Shown piece after piece: positions 57,305 through 64,000 of a stretch of DNA of 64,000 nt. Position numbers and translations under genes: made by a program. The notes beneath the pieces were generated by a model. It saw only the letters and a list, made by a program, of their open reading frames with translations, searched no databases and was not told where the DNA came from. Source of the DNA: Lamellibrachia columna (lineage: Eukaryota > Annelida > Polychaeta > Sabellida > Siboglinidae). The DNA lies in contig OY759266.1 in assembly GCA_963662155.1 (NCBI GenBank), positions 8,721,526 to 8,785,525 of the forward strand, read 5' to 3'. Every line of letters starts with the position of its first letter. The first letter of the stretch is position 1.

Positions 57305-57452
57305 TACTCCAAACAGCCCAAACTTGGGCTAACGCAGGAGTTTGTGGTGGATTGTGCGCATGCGCTGTGGGTGGTACATACAACTAAGACTAGTATCTTT
57401 AATGCTGCTGAAAGGGTTTTTATCTGATAGTTTTATTTATTTTTATGTGCAT
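57305..57452 (+). repeat. 145-bp direct repeat, copy 2
   Basis: Second copy of the block at 55096-55245, about 2.2 kb away and in the same orientation. It lies inside the putative transposon, whereas copy 1 lies outside its left cluster. Confidence 0.85.
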
Positions 57453-58344
57453 TTATACGACACCTGGGGGCTACGTAATGTCCACGGGTTCGAGAGCGGT
57501 TTAGTAGGCCTGGAGGGGGGGGGGGTGATCTCAATAATGTTATTTAGAATTTTGTAGAAGGTTGTGGCTTGTTTAATAATCGTCCAGGCGGACTCCATTG
57601 CGGACGTAACCCCTGAAGCCTACGAGTCAGGAACCGAGGACAACGACGCCCGGTGTATCGGCTTATAGGACATTTCATAATAATAATATCCGGATATGTA
57701 TCGGTATACTATGTATATAATTATATCATTTTGTTTAGTTGCGTACATCAAGGAGACGTGGATTGCAAGTCGGGTGTAGCCCCGACCAGTTGGTCGATGT
57801 TCGGACAGAGCATCCGGACAAACAATGATGGCATCACGGATTCAACATGAAGGCCAAGCAGTAGACGCCATTCTACGAGCTGACGAGTCAGCTGTACGAA
57901 GAAGCTGCACAGGTGAGCAATTCCACGCTATAGCGGACAAGACCACAACAATCATTACTATAAATGTAATTGTGTAAGCTTCATAATTTGACAGTTATGT
58001 GATATATATTTTTAATGAATACAAAGTTTACAAATCTAGGACAAGTGTGAGGACACATTTAATTTAAACCTGAACAAAATATTGCCATCTTCATTTCATG
58101 TAACGTCATGCAGTCCAAATATACAAGGACCAAAGGATCACACAGTAATATCAATGTTTCTTATGCCCATATATGAAAATGTGAGCTGAATGTTTCTCAG
58201 ATCGAACTCACCCTGCGACTGGTGTCAGAGGGTAAAGAGAGAAGGCGCCAGAAAGAACCTGCAGGGGAAGGTTGCCATGCAGTGGGATTGCACATTAAGT
58301 ACTCTCCGAACAGTTGCCTATCTTTCTATTCTACATCTATAATA

Positions 58345-58980
<636 letters not shown>

Positions 58981-59335
58981 AAAAAGGCCCGTTATAGAAA
59001 CAGGCCGAGATCGAAGTAAAACATAAGTCAGTCCGACCATGCAATATTGAAAATTATTGAGTCGATTATATAGCAGTTATCACAATACATAATACAACGT
59101 TTTATTTTACAAACGCTTAATTCTGGCCAGCATCACTCCCTCAAACAGGCCGAGATCACTGACTAGACAAGAAGAAGCTTTATCTAACATCGGTTTTTAC
59201 AGAAAATTACAGGCCGAGATCACTGTAGGACACTTATTTCTGGACACTGTTTCACTGGCCGAGTTCACCAAAACAGGCTGAGATCACTCAGGCCGAGATC
59301 CCGAAAGGCCGACATCACTGTGGAGCCATAATTTC

Positions 59336-60070
59336 ATTGACATGCTGACCAAATTTTGTCAAAATCGCATACCTCCAGCTCTTTTAAAACGCCCCGACGT
59401 GCGATGCCCATCAATTTGGACAAAAATAGCCCACGTGGCCCATAGCAGAGAAATTCCCATAAATCCATCCGCCTGTTAAACTCTCAAAACATGCATTATT
59501 TCACAGCCAATAGCTTTTACAAACAAACCTGTGAATATGCCTGCTCAATTGCATTTAAGTCACGTCATATGAACAGTTTAAATTCACATATCGCAATTTA
59601 ATACGCCCTATATTCGTGTGAAGCAATAAACAGGAAGGTTAACAGTGGCTAGGTTTTTCGATGTTACTTCGCGTAAACATCCGCTCATTGCCTGTTATGG
59701 TATAGGACCGACATCGTTTCATACATATACAATTAACATTCATATTTGTGAATTTATGCATTTTGTAAAAAATCGTAGTATGTTTTTGTATTTCTTAATT
59801 TATGTTACATGTCGAATAAACAATTCCTGATTCCTGTCGAGCCGACGCAGGAGACAGTGGTTGGCAAATCTAAATCAGGATGTAACTGGCACAAACCTTG
59901 GCAATGTCAGAGTGTGGTCTGATCATTTCCTTTCAGGTACGTCAATCGGCAACTTTACTTGCATTTCCATACGCCAGCATATGTTTTGTGTTTCATCTCT
60001 ACCAAGTTTGGATGGTTACGGTTACCCGCCCCCCCCCACACACCACCACCACCCGCGGCTAGATAGGCAA
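59336..60070. other. Boundary region between the transposon-like block and the right-end ORF cluster
   Basis: No gene seen. A short C-rich stretch (cccccccccacacaccacca) lies at 60030. Short ORFs at 59645 and 59861 have no features. Confidence 0.35.
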
Positions 60071-60074
60071 GTAG

Positions 60075-60488
60075 TTATAGTGCAGGAATGACCAAGCCAA
60101 AGAAGCGACCAGTAGGGAGGGTCACTTTGACTTCCGGTCGCAGAGCCTTCTGGGTATCAGAGCGATCAGAGCGCGGCAGGCGTGCTAGTGCCTCTTTGTC
60201 TAATCGTGCTAGCGACATTCGTTGCTCGCCTCGGGCGTTGCATGCATGCAACATCTCTTTTTCCACCCGTGCAAGCGGCCGAATCATTCCAAGTTCCGTC
60301 ATAACGGCAGCCCACATTCGTCTGTGATCCAAGAAGTCTGCATATTTGTTGCATTCATCGTCCCAATTTTCTGGAGGACTGTCGTAGCCATCGTCGTCAT
60401 TGTCTATGCGCGGTATACACTCGCGCAACTGCTCCATCACAGCTGCCCACTGTCGTCGATGGAAGCTGAAAACCAGAGCGAAAGACAC
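60075..60488 (-). CDS. Hypothetical ORF with internal duplicated HRRxWAAVM motif
   Basis: 137 codons on the minus strand. Two copies of a short motif, HRRQWAAVMEQL and HRRMWAAVMTEL, are separated by an acidic stretch (RIDNDDDGYDSPPENWDDEC). The C-terminal part is Arg/Ala-rich. No domain recognised. It lies head to head with the plus-strand ORFs that follow. Duplicated motif and balanced codon use argue mildly for a real or formerly real coding region. Confidence 0.35.
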   Translation of the reverse strand: MSFALVFSFHRRQWAAVMEQLRECIPRIDNDDDGYDSPPENWDDECNKYADFLDHRRMWAAVMTELGMIRPLARVEKEMLHACNARGEQRMSLARLDKEALARLPRSDRSDTQKALRPEVKVTLPTGRFFGLVIPAL

Positions 60489-60528
60489 ATGAAAATCGAG
60501 CCTTTGTTAAAGGTACAGTCGTGTACAG

Positions 60529-60765
60529 TAGCAAGCGTGTGGAAGTAGGTCACGCACAGACGATATCAGTGACCTGACGACGCGGCTCGGCCCGTGGTTT
60601 TTATCGCTAGACCGGTAGCGGCAGCCGGCTAGCAAGCGGCGTGTTGAAGTAGGCCACGCACAGACGATAACAGTGACCCGATGACCCAGCCCGGCTCGTG
60701 TGTTATTTATGAGAAGACTTCTAGCAACCGGCTAGCAGGCGTTGTGAAATAGGCCACAGTCGCAT
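60529..60765. repeat. About 105-bp direct repeats, GC-rich, 2.3 copies
   Basis: ggctagcaagcggcgtgttg then aagtaggccacgcacagacg and ataacagtgacccgatgacc recur at about 60529, 60629 and 60738 (partial). They lie between the minus-strand ORF and the plus-strand cluster. Confidence 0.8.
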
Positions 60766-61224
60766 AAAAGATGTCTCTTAAAGTTAAACTATGTGTTATG
60801 TAGATGCTTTTTAAAAGCTTTTTAAAAGCATTCGTTGCATAGGAGTAAGTATTAGTTATCAATCGTGAAAACAACGACAGAGATTATGTACTTACAAACG
60901 ATGCACCAGCAGGGTCAATGCGACCCCGAGTTCGATGTAGACGACCAGCAGATCGGAACGTAACGCAACGTCAGACGGCATCGTGACGATGGCAGTAGTA
61001 GAACATAACGACGGTAAGTGTATAAAGAAATACATAGTCTGAGAACGGCCTTATATAGTAAACGTTAAACAATGCAGACAGCTGACATAAGCCACTATAA
61101 CACAATAACAAATCTGTCAAAGTCAGAAAGGTATGTGAAAAGAAACACCAGACAGCCGCTAGGAAATAATAATAATAAAATTTATCAAACTGGAATGCGA
61201 AAAACAACTCCCAAACCCGCTAGA

Positions 61225-61515
61225 ACAATAAGCAATCCCTCACAACGAAAAACATGTTCGTTAAGTATGTCACAGAAGTGTCAGAGAATCGACGCTTCAA
61301 CCAAAATCCCATTTATCACGCGTAAAAAACCAAGTCACTGAGTCCTAGACGATCGTTGCATCGAATTCCAGACATTCGACGTAGAATAATAAGCAATCCC
61401 TCACAGCGATAAGGCTGCCGCAGAAGTGTCAACTAACCCACGCTGAAACCGAAATCCCATTTATCACGCGTAAAAAAACAAAGTCAGTGAGTCCTAGACA
61501 AACGTTGCATAATAT
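61225..61515. repeat. Direct repeat pair of about 130 bp upstream of the NADAR ORF
   Basis: agcaatccctcacaacg ... aatcccatttatcacgcgta ... agtcctagac-atcgttgcat at 61229-61358 recurs at 61390-61512, roughly 80-85% alike. It sits just before the NADAR coding region and could be regulatory or a duplication scar. Confidence 0.8.
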
Positions 61516-61930
61516 CATCGGCATTAAATACAGTGCATGTAATTTTGAACAACATAAAATCAGAATGAATCGTCCTATATACTTCAGAGGAGGAAACAAC
61601 TTCCTATATAACTTCTATGCGTGTAGGATAGATGCATCGGGTCATGTTTTTAACACCGTTGAAGCTGCGTACATGTAGAGGAAATGCATCTTTTATGGCG
61701 ATGTCGAGACGGCGGAAAAGATGCTAGCCACACGAACCGGACTACAGGCGAAATACCTTAGCAAGAACATTCGAGAGAAGGATCATTTACGTGTACAATG
61801 GAACAAACAGAGACGATCGCGTTAGTTGCGATTAAATTTCGCGACACGACACTACGCAAACGATTGTTAAACACACATCCATCGCCGCTTGTGCCTCGCA
61901 AGAGAAATACGTTGTTTATATATCATGCTC
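61487..61930 (+). pseudogene. Broken NADAR-domain coding region
   Basis: The first ORF (61487-61678) reads IYFRGGNNFLYNFYACRIDA and GHVFNTVEAAY, the N-terminal signature of NADAR (YbiA-like) N-glycosidases, which act on ADP-ribose- and riboflavin-precursor-type substrates. A TAG at 61676 interrupts it. The same frame continues with KCIFYGDVETAEKMLATRTG to 61825. The likely C-terminal segment (VAIKFRDTTLRKRLLNTH) lies in another frame at about 61800-61890. One stop plus one frameshift mark a decayed gene, unless it is expressed by recoding. The surrounding ORFs suggest a mobile-element or virus-like origin. Confidence 0.7.
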
Positions 61931-62270
61931 GCTGTGCCCCAAAGGCATCCAGCAACATAACAAGGGCTACTATTGTCCACTTCACAAATGGCAGAGAGCT
62001 CCTATGTACAGGTACAACCTGCGTGTCCTCCTGCAGGATTGGATCGGAACAGAAATCTGGGTCAGTTTGTTTAACGAAGTGGCAGCGAAATTACTGGGTT
62101 TCGCCGCTATCAGCTACGTCGCTATGACGTCAGACGAAGACCGATCGGCTGCACTGTCGGTGCTGAGGGGGACCCGTGTCATGGCGACCATTAAAAAACG
62201 CATAAACGACAACTACGTCAACTACAACGCGTCAGAGCTGGAAGTACTAGACGGAGCATTCTCTTTGTAG
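61836..62270 (+). CDS. Zinc-ribbon/OB-fold domain like the C-terminus of RPA70 (single-stranded DNA binding)
   Basis: Open frame without an ATG before 62004. It contains SCSLCPKGI...YYCPLHKWQR, a C-x2-C...C-x2-H zinc ribbon, directly followed by YRYNLRVLLQDWIGTEIWVS and LFNEVAAKLLGF. This order and the Y...L.V...D.......W.SLF.E.A..LLG pattern match the DNA-binding domain C of replication protein A large subunit. RPA-like proteins of this size are carried by Helitron/Helentron transposons and by some large DNA viruses. The missing start and a different frame from the NADAR pieces suggest an upstream frameshift or a fusion. Ends at TAG 62268-62270, after which the frame stays open. Confidence 0.65.
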   Translation: MSRHDTTQTIVKHTSIAACASQEKYVVYISCSLCPKGIQQHNKGYYCPLHKWQRAPMYRYNLRVLLQDWIGTEIWVSLFNEVAAKLLGFAAISYVAMTSDEDRSAALSVLRGTRVMATIKKRINDNYVNYNASELEVLDGAFSL

Positions 62271-63038
<768 letters not shown>

Positions 63039-63069
63039 ACAGGTGTGTCTTTTGTTGTCCTAACTATAG

Positions 63070-63858
63070 ATACATAACGGCCTCATACAGCTACGCGAGG
63101 CGTACGATAACGACAGAGACGACGATATGTTCGTCAACGAGAAGACGGCAACGGCAACAACGGCGCGCAAACGAATCATGCCACCGTTAGCAGAAAACGA
63201 TCTGCGGTTGGTGCTCAACAAAAAGCGCCGGTCAGCAGCACCAACCGCAGCACCAATGCCACAACCACCACCCCCACCGTCGTCGTCGATGCCACCACCA
63301 CTGCCGTTGCCATCAACATCGTTCGGATTTAGTCTGACGACGCCACCATCACCACCATCATCGTTCGAATTTAGCCCAGCGACGCCGCCACCATCATCAT
63401 CGCCGCCAGCACCAACCGCAGCGCCAATGTCACCACCACCCCCGCCGCCGTCGTTTCTAACGATACAGACGCCAACGATACAGTCGCCATCGTCGTTAAC
63501 GACAACAACAATGACGACGACGATATCACCACCACTGCCGTTGTCATCAACATCGTTCGAATTTAGCCCAGCGACGCCGCCACCATCGCCGTCGTCGTCG
63601 ACGCCGTTGTCGCCACCATCGTCGCCACCATCGTCCTCGTCCTCCAACACGCAGATATCGTTCAACACGCAGCCATCAATATGCGCGTGTGAATGTTATT
63701 GCCAGAACACTCCATCAACATCATCAACGACTCCGTCCATGAACATTATAACCCCAGAAGCTGCGAACATTATGCTGACAGAAGCAATCACACATCACAT
63801 TATGTATAGATCATTTCACACACCTCTGACAGTAGCCGAAGCCACTGTCAACATATAA
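63070..63858 (+). CDS. Hypothetical Pro/Ser/Thr-rich ORF
   Basis: First ATG at 63127 (243 codons); the frame is open from before 63070. A basic N-terminal part (ARKRIMPPL, LNKKRRSA; nuclear-localisation-like) precedes a long low-complexity Pro/Ser region with repeated SFEFSPATPP motifs, then CACECYCQ and a non-repetitive end. A possible intron (63010-63069, gtaaga...ctatag) was considered but does not join the frames. Function unknown; the composition suits a disordered regulatory or structural protein. Confidence 0.45.
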   Translation: MHNGLIQLREAYDNDRDDDMFVNEKTATATTARKRIMPPLAENDLRLVLNKKRRSAAPTAAPMPQPPPPPSSSMPPPLPLPSTSFGFSLTTPPSPPSSFEFSPATPPPSSSPPAPTAAPMSPPPPPPSFLTIQTPTIQSPSSLTTTTMTTTISPPLPLSSTSFEFSPATPPPSPSSSTPLSPPSSPPSSSSSNTQISFNTQPSICACECYCQNTPSTSSTTPSMNIITPEAANIMLTEAITHHIMYRSFHTPLTVAEATVNI

Positions 63859-63859
63859 G

Positions 63860-64000
63860 CAGAAGCAAGCGCGAGGCTGCTGTCAGAGGACACGCAGACA
63901 TTCTTAATTCAAGAAGTAATTGTTAATAGTGTCTTTATTGTCTTTAATCATATATATTAGTATTGTCTTTAACCATATTCTTTAGTTAGTAATTGTTATT
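63860..64000. other. Right edge, AT-rich, nothing recognised
   Basis: Tandem-like tattgtctttaatcatat segments downstream of the last ORF. The sequence is cut by the window. Confidence 0.3.

Noticed and set aside
63060..63668. Asp/Gly/Val-rich minus-strand ORF
   Set aside because: Antisense of the Pro/Ser-rich ORF with codon bias determined by the plus strand.

Overview
The window is nuclear DNA of an animal, most likely a marine invertebrate; a mollusc or other lophotrochozoan is my guess, but nothing in the sequence fixes the phylum. Genes are split into short exons with GT/AG junctions, introns are full of minisatellites, and there are CR1-like and RTE-like LINEs, tRNA-derived SINEs and DNA-transposon remnants. 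No bacterial gene organisation is present.

Region 1 (1-34,400, + strand) is the 3' part of one large cadherin gene. I could place 27 consecutive exons (166-32,881). Their phases join without a break into 1,336 codons plus a stop. They encode about ten cadherin repeats, a membrane-adjacent domain, one transmembrane helix and a cytoplasmic tail ending in a PDZ-ligand-like ATIL. The 5' end lies outside the window. In the outer repeats the calcium-binding linker DxNDN is mostly replaced by an xRNxxAPxF type; only the membrane-proximal repeats keep canonical LDRE, DxND and DADxGxN motifs. The introns hold most of the tandem arrays: 26, 17, 18, 29, 40, 29, 70 and 26 bp periods.

Region 2 (35,460-40,750, + strand) holds a two-exon gene for a 156-residue single-pass membrane protein with several N-glycosylation sequons, of unknown family. 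A decayed RTE-like LINE sits in its intron.

Region 3 (40,780-54,912, - strand) is a complete methionine aminopeptidase 1 gene (METAP1). Its 13 exons encode 384 residues, with all five catalytic metal ligands and the N-terminal zinc finger. The membrane-protein gene and METAP1 meet tail to tail with almost no spacer. METAP1 introns carry a CR1-like LINE, a Tigger/pogo transposon with perfect inverted ends, a MITE, SINEs, and a tandem duplication of half of coding exon 5.

Region 4 (55,000-59,350) looks like a decayed DNA transposon. Clusters of a GGCCGAGATCAC motif face each other at its two ends, and between them lie fragments of a Cys-rich domain.

Region 5 (60,000-64,000) differs in character. 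It has dense, nearly intronless ORFs: a broken NADAR domain, a zinc-ribbon/OB-fold domain like the C-terminus of RPA70, a poly-Ser ORF on an (AGC)n tract and a Pro/Ser-rich ORF, preceded by two sets of direct repeats. I read it as part of a large mobile element (Helitron/Helentron-like) or an old endogenous DNA-virus-like insertion running off the right edge. This is the best candidate for something undescribed.
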